DNA of 12,678 nt from Caulobacter sp. (GCA_028291125.1 JAQGIN010000106.1:1-12678); one strand, 5' to 3'; positions 1-6,515 are shown, counted from the first letter of the stretch. Program-made: numbers and translations. The notes: generated from the letters alone by a model not told the origin.

Positions 1-134
1 CGGCGGCCGATCCGGAAGCCGCGCTGATGGCGTTCCTGTCGTCGACCTACGCCGCGGCCGCGGACGCCGCGAACTGGGACCGCCACGCCCTGGAATGCGC
101 GCTCGGCGAGCCGGGGCGGCCGCGCCCCAGCTGA
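1..134 (+). CDS. DUF5996-like protein, C-terminal fragment
   Basis: Only the last 43 codons are present. The frame that begins at base 3 stays open to a TGA at 132-134. The tail reads PEAALMAFLSSTYAAAAD followed by NWDRHALECAL. This strongly recalls the end of DUF5996-family proteins, where an acidic/Ala stretch, a FLxSTYxAAAxxxxWDR helix and a terminal acidic or variable tail are usual. The function of the family is not established, and the fragment holds no catalytic motif that I can identify. The assignment rests on family memory of one short motif, so it is moderate. No terminator-like hairpin follows the stop. Confidence 0.6.
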   Translation, partial: AADPEAALMAFLSSTYAAAADAANWDRHALECALGEPGRPRPS

Positions 135-256
135 CGCCCCGGCGATCCCTCGTCAAGATCACCTTCGACCCAATCGTGGCCGCCCGGTTCGGATCGCCCT
201 TCTGTGGCCGTTTTGCGACACGCCCAGCCCATTGGTTAGCGAAATCGTAATGTTCG

Positions 257-285
257 TTGACCGCCGGTCTGTTGACTCCCTAGCT
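257..285 (+). promoter_or_regulatory. candidate promoter of the TonB-dependent receptor, with GANTC site
   Basis: TTGACCG at 257-263 resembles the Caulobacter housekeeping -35 element. Fourteen bases later CCTAGCTT (278-285) is a weak match to the GCTANAWC-type -10. A second TTGAC lies at 272-276. A GACTC (GANTC, the CcrM methylation target in Caulobacter) sits at 274-278 between the two elements. The match is partial and the transcription start is unknown, so this is only a candidate. The rest of the 135-370 intergenic stretch shows no gene. Confidence 0.25.
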
Positions 286-330
286 TTGCTGCATCCGGGT
301 TCAGAAAATCTGAGCCCTTGGAACCATGCA

Positions 331-348
331 TGTGTCGCACGCGACACA
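331..348. promoter_or_regulatory. perfect 8+8 bp palindrome, candidate operator
   Basis: TGTGTCGC (331-338) and GCGACACA (341-348) form a perfect inverted repeat with a 2-bp centre. It ends 8 bases before the G-rich ribosome binding site of the TonB-dependent receptor gene. Its size and symmetry suit a dimeric repressor that blocks transcription or early elongation. A further GCGACAC half-site lies at 215-221. I cannot assign the regulator; it does not look like a Fur box. The element also argues that the ATG at 326, which would put it inside the coding region, is not the true start. Confidence 0.5.
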
Positions 349-370
349 AGACTACTGGGGGGATATTATC

Positions 371-3331
371 TTGAAAATTAAACCTATGAGGCAGCGCCTG
401 CTGGCCTCCACGATGATCTGCGGCGCGGCCGTGGCGATGTTCGGCGCAAATCCCGCCGCGGCCCAGACCGCCGCTCCGCCGGCCGAGGCCACCCAGGTCG
501 AGGAAATCGTCGTCACCGGCTCGCTGTTCCGCCGCACCGACACCGAGACGCCGTCGCCGGTGACCGTGCTGACCACGGAAAACCTGCAGCGCGCCGGCAT
601 CACCACGGCTTCCGACGCCATCCGCTCGATCTCGGCGGACGGCGCCGGCTCGATCGGCACCGGCTTCCAGAGCGGCTTCAGCGCCGGCGGCTCGGCCGTC
701 TCGCTGCGCGGCCTGGGCGTTTCATCGACCCTGGTGCTGGTCGACGGCTTGCGGTCGACCAATTTCCCGATCAATGACGACGGCCACAACGCCTATGTCG
801 ATCTGAACAGCATTCCGTTCAGCCTGATCGACCGGATCGAAGTGCTGAAGGACGGCGCGTCGTCCTCGTACGGCGCCGACGCCATCGGCGGCGTGGTGAA
901 CCTGAAGCTAAAGAAGCAATTCGTCGGCATGGCCGGCAGCGCGGAAGCCGGCCAAAGCGATCGCAGCGACGCCGAGCACACGCGCGCCGACCTCACCCTG
1001 GGCTATGGCGACTACGCCGCGACCGGCTGGAACTTCTATATCAACGCCGAGTACCAGAAGGACAACCGGGTCTCGAACCACGACCGCGGCTTCCCGTACA
1101 ACACCCAGGATCTGCTCTCGATCGGTGGCCTGGACAATAATACCGCCGACCAAGCCCTGACCACGGCGACCCCAAACGCCGTCGTGACCCGCGTCAGCCA
1201 ATCGGACCTGAACAACCCGCTGGCGGGCAAGGTCGGCGCGCCGCTGACCACCTCGTATCAGTCGCTGAACCTGAACTGCGCCAACGGCACCTACACGCAG
1301 GTCTCGGCGTCCGCGAACGGCACCGGCTGTAAGTGGGACCTGATCGACACCTATCGCCAGATCCAGCCGCTGCAGAAGCGTTATGCGTTCAACGGCCGCC
1401 TGAGCATGCGCTTGAGCGACGCCATCGAGGCCTACGCCACGGGCAGCTATTCGAACAGCTATGTCAGCATCAAGGGCACGCCGACCGCGATCCGGCAGAC
1501 CCAGCCCTTCGGCGGCGCGCCCGCCCTGGCCTCGAGCAATCCCGGCATCGTGCTTCCGGTCTGGATCTGTACGTCGGGTATCAACTGCGCCACCCCCGGC
1601 GCCCCCGGCCGGGCTCTTAACCCGAACAACCCGTTCGCCACCGCCTTCGCCGGCGATCCCGCCAATGGCGCGGCCCGGCTCTACTACCTGTTCGGCGATC
1701 TTCCCGCCGGCAGCGAGCGCACGAACGAAGTCATTCGCGGCACCGCGGGCCTGAAGGGCAGCTTCGGCGACGACTGGAACTGGAGCATCGACGCGGCCGG
1801 CGCGCGGGACAATCTGCGGATTACCCAGCACGGCCTGCTGAACATCGCCAACATCCTCACCGCCATCAATACCGGCGCCTACAACTTCGTCGATCCGTCG
1901 CAGAACACCGCGGCGGTCCGCAACTTCATCTCGCCCGACAAGGTGACCCCGTCGCACTCGTCGATGATGTCGGTGGACGGCACGATCACCAAATCGCTGT
2001 GGGCCCTGCCGGGCGGCGACATGCAGGTGGCCGTCGGCGGCCAGGTGCGCAAGGAAGTCCTGGTCAACAACAACCAGAACCTTCGCCTCGACACCTACGG
2101 CCTGACCACCGCCTCGGCCTTCGGCAAGCACACGGTCTCGGCCGGCTTCTTCGAAGTGCTGGCCCCGGTGCTCGAGCAGGTCGAACTGAACGTGTCGGGT
2201 CGTTACGACCACTATTCCGAAGGCTTCAGCCACTTCTCGCCGAAGTTCGGCGTCAAGTACACGCCGATCCGGCAGCTGGCGTTCCGCGGCACCTACGCCA
2301 AGGGCTTCCGCGCGCCGACCTTCGCGGAATCGGGTCCGCGCTCGCAGTACGCCGGCTTCGTGACCACCACCCCACCGACGGCCTTCCAGGCCGCGCACGG
2401 CGGCAACACCAATCCGTACTCCCAGGCCTACAGCCTGGGTCGCGGCGTGGCCGGCAACCCGGACCTGAAACCGGAAAAGTCGCGTAGCTTCACCGCCGGC
2501 CTCATCGCCGAGCCGACCCGTTGGCTGAGCCTGACGGTCGACTACTACAACGTGAAGAAGTCGGACCTGATCACCTCGGGTCCCGACATCAGCAAGGCGG
2601 TGGCGGCCTATTACACCGGGGCCACCCAGGCCGCCGGCTGCGCCGCCGTCGCCGCCGTGGGCGCGGGCTATTCGTGCAACGTGGTCGACGCTCCCGACCC
2701 GCTGTTCCCCGCCGCCCTGCCGCGCGTGCTGATCATCAACGTGCCCTACGTCAACGCCAACTACGCCACCACGGCGGGCGTGGACTTCTCGGCCACCGCG
2801 AAGCTCCCGGTCACCGACAGCATCAACTGGACCAGCCGCATCGAGGTCACGCACCTCCTGAAGTACGACCTGCACACCTCCACGGGCGTGCAGAAGTACG
2901 CCGGCACCCTGGGCCCGTACGATCTGTCGTCGGGCAACGGCACGCCGGACTGGAAGGGCAACTGGCAGAACACGGTGGACTTCGGCCGCTACAGCCTGTC
3001 GGCCACCGCCTATTATGTCGGTTCGATCAAGTCGGTCGCCGCCGACACCAACGGCAGCACCGACTGCGTCGCCGGCAACCCCTACGCCACCGGCAACACG
3101 GCCGTCGCCAGCAAGTTCTGCCACATCAAGCGGTTCATCAATGTCGACATGAACGCCTCGGCGGACGTGACGGAGTCGGTCACCGCCTATGTCAATGTCG
3201 GCAACGTGTTCGACGCTCGGGCGCCGATCGCGCCGGGGGCCTATGCCAGCGCCCCCAACTTCCTGACCACCTTCCACTATGCCGGCCTCATCGGCCGGAC
3301 CTACAAGGCGGGCATTCGCTTCAAGTTCTAG
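371..3331 (+). CDS. TonB-dependent outer membrane receptor
   Basis: Outer membrane transporter that takes up a scarce ligand (siderophore, vitamin or saccharide class) using TonB-ExbBD energy. The proposed TTG start at 371 follows GGGGGG (357-362) and gives a 986-residue precursor with a classical signal peptide (MKIKPMRQRLL..., likely cleavage after PAAA at about residue 31). An ATG at 326 would add 15 non-signal-like residues, and an ATG also exists at 386. EEIVVTG at about 44-50 resembles the TonB box region. The plug spans roughly 52-180 and includes the conserved VLKDGASS (158-165) and AIGGVVN. The remainder is the 22-strand barrel, ending in the typical terminal Phe (GIRFKF). The mature chain has exactly eight cysteines as four close pairs (C303/C320, C400/C406, C757/C769, C899/C917), probably loop disulfides. 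No neighbouring gene reveals the substrate. A strong terminator follows immediately. Confidence 0.93.
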   Translation: MKIKPMRQRLLASTMICGAAVAMFGANPAAAQTAAPPAEATQVEEIVVTGSLFRRTDTETPSPVTVLTTENLQRAGITTASDAIRSISADGAGSIGTGFQSGFSAGGSAVSLRGLGVSSTLVLVDGLRSTNFPINDDGHNAYVDLNSIPFSLIDRIEVLKDGASSSYGADAIGGVVNLKLKKQFVGMAGSAEAGQSDRSDAEHTRADLTLGYGDYAATGWNFYINAEYQKDNRVSNHDRGFPYNTQDLLSIGGLDNNTADQALTTATPNAVVTRVSQSDLNNPLAGKVGAPLTTSYQSLNLNCANGTYTQVSASANGTGCKWDLIDTYRQIQPLQKRYAFNGRLSMRLSDAIEAYATGSYSNSYVSIKGTPTAIRQTQPFGGAPALASSNPGIVLPVWICTSGINCATPGAPGRALNPNNPFATAFAGDPANGAARLYYLFGDLPAGSERTNEVIRGTAGLKGSFGDDWNWSIDAAGARDNLRITQHGLLNIANILTAINTGAYNFVDPSQNTAAVRNFISPDKVTPSHSSMMSVDGTITKSLWALPGGDMQVAVGGQVRKEVLVNNNQNLRLDTYGLTTASAFGKHTVSAGFFEVLAPVLEQVELNVSGRYDHYSEGFSHFSPKFGVKYTPIRQLAFRGTYAKGFRAPTFAESGPRSQYAGFVTTTPPTAFQAAHGGNTNPYSQAYSLGRGVAGNPDLKPEKSRSFTAGLIAEPTRWLSLTVDYYNVKKSDLITSGPDISKAVAAYYTGATQAAGCAAVAAVGAGYSCNVVDAPDPLFPAALPRVLIINVPYVNANYATTAGVDFSATAKLPVTDSINWTSRIEVTHLLKYDLHTSTGVQKYAGTLGPYDLSSGNGTPDWKGNWQNTVDFGRYSLSATAYYVGSIKSVAADTNGSTDCVAGNPYATGNTAVASKFCHIKRFINVDMNASADVTESVTAYVNVGNVFDARAPIAPGAYASAPNFLTTFHYAGLIGRTYKAGIRFKF

Positions 3332-3352
3332 TCCAGGCGACCTCGCTGAAGG

Positions 3353-3387
3353 GGGCCGGCTCCGAAAGGAGCCGGCCCTTTTCTTTT
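3353..3387 (+). terminator. intrinsic terminator of the TonB-dependent receptor gene
   Basis: A perfect 11-bp stem (GGGCCGGCTCC at 3353-3363 with GGAGCCGGCCC at 3368-3378) closes a stable GAAA tetraloop. It is followed by TTTTCTTTT (3379-3387). It starts 22 bases after the receptor stop codon. In the opposite direction there is no U-tract after the hairpin, so it is unlikely to serve the tRNA-Leu gene on the minus strand. Confidence 0.93.
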
Positions 3388-3440
3388 GGCGCCGGCCCGG
3401 CGTCCCCGAACCGTTCGAACAGCCTATTGAATTTTGAGGG

Positions 3441-3525
3441 TGGTGCGGGCGGCCGGGGTCGAACCGGCACTCCTTTCGGAACCGGATTTTGAGTCCGGCG
3501 CGTCTACCAATTCCACCACGCCCGC
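3441..3525 (-). tRNA. tRNA-Leu (anticodon CAA)
   Basis: Read on the minus strand, the 85-base gene has a 7-bp acceptor stem (GCGGGCG with CGCCCGC), discriminator A and an encoded CCA end (TGG at 3441-3443). The D-loop contains TTGGTAGACGCG. The anticodon stem CCGGA/TCCGG closes the loop CTCAAAA, giving anticodon CAA, which reads UUG leucine codons. A long class II variable arm with a TCC-GAAA-GGA helix and a T arm GCCGG-TTCGACC-CCGGC complete the fold. The extended variable arm is diagnostic of Leu/Ser/Tyr tRNAs. It lies 68 bases downstream of the MarR-type gene on the same strand, so part of its transcription could be read-through. Confidence 0.97.
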
Positions 3526-3593
3526 ATGTCTCGCCGTAGGGAGGGCGGTTCCTTAGCAGGGGTGGGAATCGAATTCCAGACTCGACGCGGCGA

Positions 3594-4133
3594 TCAGCGC
3601 CGGGTGTCGTCGAAGCCGGACAACTGGCTGGCCGCGGTTTCCAGCCGGCCCAGCAACCGCTTGAGGATCACCACCTCGCCCGGGGCGAGGCCGGCCAGCA
3701 GGGCGGCTTCGTAGGCCAGGGCCAGGGGCGCGATCTCGGCGAACAGCCGACGTCCGGCCGGGGTCAGGGCCAGGCGGTGCGAGCGCCGGTCGTCCTCGAC
3801 CGCCGTGCGGGTCACCAGCTGGCGCTCGACCAGGTCCTGGGCGGCGCGGCTGACCTGGACCTTGTCCATGGCGGTGCGGGCCAGGGCGGCGTGCTGGGTC
3901 AGCGGGCCGCTGGCCAGCACCGACATCAGCCGCCATTGCGGGATGCTGAGATTGAACCGATCCTCATAGGCCCGGGCGATCAGCCGGCTGACCGCGGCGG
4001 CGGCGGTCGACAGGCGGTAGGGCAGGTAGTCGCTCAGCACCAGGGGCGATTCGGTGGGCTCGGCCGGATCGAGCGACGCGGACGGAGCGGCCTTGAAGGG
4101 CGTGAGCCTCGCGGCCCTGACCGGCGGTTCCAT
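3594..4133 (-). CDS. MarR-family transcriptional regulator
   Basis: Cytoplasmic winged-helix DNA-binding repressor or activator of the MarR family, 179 residues. After a Pro/Ala-rich N-terminal extension of about 35 residues, a dimerisation helix (about 40-60) leads into IPQWRLMSVLASG (64-76). The recognition helix region follows (LARTAMDKVQVSRAAQDLVERQLV, about 84-107), then the wing with DDRRSHRLALTPAGR (114-128). The C-terminal helices complete the dimer arm. The start is well supported: GGGAGG lies about five bases before the ATG. The usual MarR length is 140-160, so the N-terminal extension is extra. No aromatic-catabolism or efflux gene is adjacent, so its target is unclear. An 8-bp inverted repeat 41-63 bases upstream of the start could be its own operator. 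Confidence 0.9.
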   Translation of the reverse strand: MEPPVRAARLTPFKAAPSASLDPAEPTESPLVLSDYLPYRLSTAAAAVSRLIARAYEDRFNLSIPQWRLMSVLASGPLTQHAALARTAMDKVQVSRAAQDLVERQLVTRTAVEDDRRSHRLALTPAGRRLFAEIAPLALAYEAALLAGLAPGEVVILKRLLGRLETAASQLSGFDDTRR

Positions 4134-4173
4134 GCGTCCTCCCGCGGCCCTGACGTCGAGCCCGTTGAGAGAG

Positions 4174-4196
4174 CCTCGCGCGCCCTGGGCGCGAGG
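4174..4196. repeat. GC-rich inverted repeat upstream of the MarR-type gene
   Basis: CCTCGCGC (4174-4181) and GCGCGAGG (4189-4196) form perfect 8-bp arms around a 7-base centre. It lies between the stop of the small gene at 4297 and the start of the MarR-type gene at 4133, both on the minus strand. It could be an autoregulatory operator for MarR or a hairpin that terminates or stabilises the upstream transcript. There is no T-tract on the minus-strand exit side, so a standalone intrinsic terminator is not convincing. Confidence 0.45.
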
Positions 4197-4296
4197 TTCA
4201 AGCGCGGGGCGGACTCCAGGCTGTAACAGCGGCCGTTTGCCCGCCCGCTGCGCAACCCCCGGGGCCGTCGCCCAGCGGCGCGGCGCCCGGCCGGAT

Positions 4297-4557
4297 TCAG
4301 CGGGGAATCACGCCGCGCACCTTGGCGCCCTGGTCGTAGCGCGACGGCCCGCCATAGACCGCCACCTCGCAGAGGATGTCGCCGCCCGGTTCGTCGGCCC
4401 ACAGATAATTGCGCTCGACCTCGACGTTTCGGCCGGCCGGCGACACGCCCTCGAAGGTGTCGCCCCAGGGAGTCACCTTCGACAGGTCGCGCCACGACAG
4501 GGTCATGGCCCGGCTCAGTTCGTCCTGGGCCATGGCCTCCAGATCGGGATCGCTCAT
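4297..4557 (-). CDS. small uncharacterised protein
   Basis: An 86-residue soluble protein with no signal peptide or membrane segment. It is rich in Trp, Asp and Glu, for example TLSWRDLSKVTPWGDTFEG near residues 18-36 and RNYLWADEPGGDILCEVAVYGG in the second half. I do not recognise the family. The regular mix of charged and aromatic residues and the codon bias match the neighbours, so it is probably a real gene conserved locally. The ATG at 4557 (MSDPDLEAM) is preferred over an in-frame GTG four codons upstream at 4569, because a purine-rich GAGTGAGAAGAG lies just before it. It is divergent from the DUF3606 gene, with an 79-base shared upstream region. Confidence 0.7.
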   Translation of the reverse strand: MSDPDLEAMAQDELSRAMTLSWRDLSKVTPWGDTFEGVSPAGRNVEVERNYLWADEPGGDILCEVAVYGGPSRYDQGAKVRGVIPR

Positions 4558-4636
4558 CGCTCTTCTCACTCCACACCCGGCCGCTCAAATCGTCTACAAC
4601 GACGCAACGACCGACACTGGCGATCAGGAGCCCTTC

Positions 4637-4816
4637 ATGGCCGAAAAAGGCAAACGCGACTTTCGCGGCGACGACCGCATCGACCTCTCCGAACGCCATC
4701 AGGTGGAATATTGGATGAAGCGCTGGAGCGTCTCCAAGGACCAGATCAGCACCGCCCACCGCAAGGTCGGGCAGTATGTGAAGGACATCGCCGCCGAGCT
4801 GGGCAAGAAGCGCTAG
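4637..4816 (+). CDS. DUF3606 domain mini-protein
   Basis: A 59-residue basic/acidic protein. The core matches the DUF3606 pattern: DRIDLSERHQVEYWMKRWSVS (about 13-33), then SKDQISTAHRKVG and a terminal VKDIAAELGKKR. The conserved features are the D-R-I-(N/D) start, the YWxKxxxVSxxQ helix and the AxxKVG helix. Family function is unknown; such proteins are small, cytoplasmic and widespread in proteobacteria. The start is decided by CAGGAG at 4625-4630, six bases before the ATG. An in-frame upstream ATG at 4409 would run through the divergent gene and is not used. Confidence 0.88.
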   Translation: MAEKGKRDFRGDDRIDLSERHQVEYWMKRWSVSKDQISTAHRKVGQYVKDIAAELGKKR

Positions 4817-4953
4817 CCGGGGTTCTTGCCCGCCCGCCGGAATGGGCGTTTGCTGTCCGGCCGGAGGCCGTGACCGGTCGCGCCCGCGAAACCCGCGCCG
4901 CCGATCCACGTTCCTTCCTCATCCGCGCCGCGGCGCCGATACGGGAGCACTCC

Positions 4954-5304
4954 ATGTCCAGATCGATGATGTTGGCGGCGGCCGCGGTCCTGCTGCTGCC
5001 GGGCGCGGCCCTGGCCCACCACGGCTGGAGCGGTTACGACGCCGACAAGACCATCCAGGTCAGCGCGCCGCTCTCCGACCTGGCGTGGCGCAATCCGCAC
5101 GGCACGGCGAAGGTCGCCTATCAGGGCAAGACCTGGGACGTGATCCTGGCGCCGGTGGCGCGAATGGAGGCGCGGGGCCTGACCCCGGCGATGCTCGCCG
5201 CCGGCAAGAGCGTGACCCTGGTGGGCTATCCCCGCCGCGACGGGACGCCGGAGATGCGCATCGAGCGGGTGACGGTCGGCGGCCAGACTGTCGAGTTGCG
5301 CTGA
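4954..5304 (+). CDS. DUF6152-family periplasmic protein
   Basis: A 116-residue precursor with a clear Sec signal peptide (residues 1-21, ending PGAALA). Cleavage there would give a mature protein beginning His-His-Gly-Trp (H22, H23). The only other histidine is H49 in WRNPHG, a pattern I associate with DUF6152 (N-terminal HH-S/G and an internal W-x-NPH). The remainder is a small beta-rich domain (VSAPLSDLAWRNPHGTAKV, GKTWDVILAP, SVTLVGYPRRDG) resembling OB-fold-like periplasmic proteins. Function is not established. The three histidines could form a metal site, as in copper proteins whose N-terminal His is a ligand; that is inference. GGGAG at 4943-4947 precedes the ATG. The next gene starts 3 bases after its stop, so the two are almost certainly co-transcribed. 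Confidence 0.82.
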   Translation: MSRSMMLAAAAVLLLPGAALAHHGWSGYDADKTIQVSAPLSDLAWRNPHGTAKVAYQGKTWDVILAPVARMEARGLTPAMLAAGKSVTLVGYPRRDGTPEMRIERVTVGGQTVELR

Positions 5305-5307
5305 GGC

Positions 5308-5790
5308 GTGGAGACGCTCGCCGGCCTGGCCTCGACCCTGGAGGCCTCGGCGCTGGGCGTTTGGGCGCGCGGCTCGCCCTACGGCTATCCGCTGGCCAAT
5401 CTCGTTCACCTGCTGGGGCTGGTGCTGCTGATCGGCGGCATCGGCGTCGTCGACCTGCGGCTGGCCGGGCTGTTCCGCAGCCTGCCGCCCGCCGCCCTTG
5501 CCCGGACCCTGACGCCGCTGGCGATCGCCGGTCTGGCGCTGATGGTGGTCAGCGGGGCGGTGATGTTTAGCGCCGACGCCAAGGCCTTGCTGGGCTCGGC
5601 GACCTTCCGCTGGAAGCTGTTGCTGATCGCCGTGGCCCTGGCCAACGCCGCGGCCTGGCGCGGGCTGTGGCGCCGCCGGCTGGCGACCTGGGACGCCGAC
5701 CCGCCGCTCGCCGGCCGGGCGATGGCGGCGGCCTCGGCGGGGCTGTGGCTGGCCGTGGCGGCCCTGGGCCGGCTGATCGCCTACAGCTAG
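5308..5790 (+). CDS. DUF6644-type four-helix membrane protein
   Basis: A 160-residue inner membrane protein started by GTG, with GAGG of the preceding stop region immediately upstream, suggesting translational coupling to the DUF6152 gene. Four hydrophobic segments lie at about 26-48, 65-88, 99-120 and 138-158. H34 and G37 in TM1 (NLVHLLGLVLLIGG), the DLRLAG at 49-54, a TGL/SGAVMFSADA stretch after TM2 and FRWKLLL with N113 in TM3 match what I remember of DUF6644. The function is unknown. Its arrangement, a membrane partner downstream of a periplasmic protein with an N-terminal His, is reminiscent of CopC-CopD. There is only one histidine, so a bis-His haem site within a single chain is unlikely. 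Confidence 0.78.
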   Translation: METLAGLASTLEASALGVWARGSPYGYPLANLVHLLGLVLLIGGIGVVDLRLAGLFRSLPPAALARTLTPLAIAGLALMVVSGAVMFSADAKALLGSATFRWKLLLIAVALANAAAWRGLWRRRLATWDADPPLAGRAMAAASAGLWLAVAALGRLIAYS

Positions 5791-5830
5791 GCTGCGCATC
5801 GGCCGCGACAAGCCCGCGCTCCTGCTAATA

Positions 5831-5844
5831 TACGGAGTTCCGTA
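5831..5844. promoter_or_regulatory. operator-like palindrome, copy 1
   Basis: TACGGA-GT-TCCGTA is a perfect 6+6 inverted repeat with a 2-bp centre. It overlaps the last base of the TAATAT -10 candidate, so a bound dimer would block RNA polymerase. The shape suits a TetR-type or similar dimeric repressor; the identity is inferred, and no such regulator is encoded in the window. Confidence 0.55.
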
Positions 5845-5883
5845 GGTTCAGAGGCGCGACAAGCCCGCGCCCCCCTGCTAGCA

Positions 5884-5895
5884 ACGGAGTTCCGT
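5884..5895. promoter_or_regulatory. operator-like palindrome, copy 2
   Basis: ACGGA-GT-TCCGT repeats the core of copy 1, and only the outermost base differs. The centres are 52 bp apart (5837.5 and 5889.5), close to five helical turns, which would place two bound dimers on the same face of the DNA. This copy ends five bases before the GGAG of the yqaA-like gene. Confidence 0.55.
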
Positions 5896-5909
5896 AGTTC
5901 GGAGCCTTC

Positions 5910-6515
5910 ATGCTGCGTCGCCTCTATGATTGGGTCATGGCCCGGGCCGCCTCGCGCCACGCGCCCAAGAGCCTGTTCGCCGTCGCCTTCGCCGAGAGTT
6001 CGTTCTTCCCGATCCCGCCAGACGTCATGCTGGCCCCGATGGTGCTGGCCAATCCGGACAAGGCCTGGCGCTACGCGGCGCTGTGCACCCTGGGCTCGGT
6101 GTTGGGCGGGATCCTCGGTTACGCCATCGGCTTCTATCTGACCCCGTTCGGCCAGTGGCTGATGGCCATCACCGGCCATGCCGGCGGCCTGACCCAGTTC
6201 AAGTGCTGGTACGACCAGTACGGGGTGTGGGTGATCCTGGCCAAGGGTCTGACCCCGATTCCCTACAAGCTGGTGACCATCGCCTCGGGCCTGGCGGCGT
6301 TCAGCTTCCCGATCTTCATGGCCGCCTCGGTGGCGACGCGGGGCGCGCGGTTCTTCCTGGTGGCCCTGGTGGTCAAGAAGTTCGGGCCGGCCATGCTGCC
6401 GGTGATCGAGAAGCGCCTGGCCCTGTGCGCCGGCGTCCTGATCGCCCTGCTTGTCATCGGCCTGACGGCGAGCCACTTTCTCGGCGGCGGCAGCGGAGGC
6501 GCATGCGCGGCATGA
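5910..6515 (+). CDS. YqaA-like DedA/VTT-family membrane protein
   Basis: A 201-residue inner membrane protein of the DedA (VTT, SNARE-associated) superfamily, YqaA branch. DedA proteins act as lipid-carrier or proton-dependent transporters; some flip undecaprenyl phosphate or phosphatidylethanolamine. Here FAESSFFPIPPDVMLAP (27-43, with E29 and P34-P37) is the first re-entrant motif, and AKGLTPIPYKLVTIASG (about 111-127) is the second. Helices around GSVLGGILGYAIGFYL and the C-terminal LCAGVLIALLVIGL complete the fold. The specific substrate is unknown. GGAG at 5901-5904 lies five bases before the ATG. Its stop overlaps the dsbB start (ATGA), making it the first gene of a coupled cluster, probably under the duplicated promoter/operator upstream. 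Confidence 0.88.
   Translation: MLRRLYDWVMARAASRHAPKSLFAVAFAESSFFPIPPDVMLAPMVLANPDKAWRYAALCTLGSVLGGILGYAIGFYLTPFGQWLMAITGHAGGLTQFKCWYDQYGVWVILAKGLTPIPYKLVTIASGLAAFSFPIFMAASVATRGARFFLVALVVKKFGPAMLPVIEKRLALCAGVLIALLVIGLTASHFLGGGSGGACAA

Larger units (their letters stand above)
5804..5900 (+). repeat. tandem direct repeat of a ~46-bp promoter/operator-like unit
   Basis: Two copies, 5804-5848 and 5855-5900, share CGCGACAAGCCCGCGC, then CCTGCTA, then ACGGAGTTCCGTA and GTTC. They differ by small indels in the C-run and before the palindrome. Copy 1 contains TAATAT (5826-5831), a good -10 hexamer, 15 bases after GCGACA (5805-5810), a 4/6 match to a -35. In copy 2 the -10 position has degenerated to CTAGCA. 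The pair fills the intergenic region between the DUF6644 gene and the yqaA-like gene and abuts the GGAG ribosome binding site at 5901. Confidence 0.85.

Noticed and set aside
140..198. GGCGATCC and GGATCGCC as an inverted repeat in the first intergenic region
   Set aside because: Arms of 8 bases about 43 apart in GC-rich DNA are easily met by chance, and there is no other support.
320..344. GGAAC at 320-324 as an EcfG promoter for the TonB-dependent receptor
   Set aside because: No CGTT occurs 16 or 17 bases downstream; the positions hold GCGA and CGAC, so only half of the signal is present.
326..370. ATG at 326 as start of the TonB-dependent receptor
   Set aside because: It adds 15 residues without signal-peptide character, has no good ribosome site and would place the perfect palindrome in the coding region. 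TTG at 371 has GGGGGG at suitable distance and gives a standard signal peptide.
908..3277. 789-codon open frame opposite the TonB-dependent receptor
   Set aside because: A long minus-strand frame is expected from high-GC codon bias. The product is low-complexity (Arg/Gly/Val/Asp-rich) with no recognisable domain and overlaps a well-supported gene.
4054..4953. Long plus-strand frame running into the DUF6152 gene from 4054
   Set aside because: The upstream part overlaps three better-supported genes and has no domain. The signal peptide and ribosome site place the real start at 4954.
5930..6502. Upstream extension of the dsbB frame inside the yqaA-like gene
   Set aside because: It is the +1 shadow of a conserved membrane protein and has no DsbB content. 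The DsbB sequence begins at 6503 or 6512.
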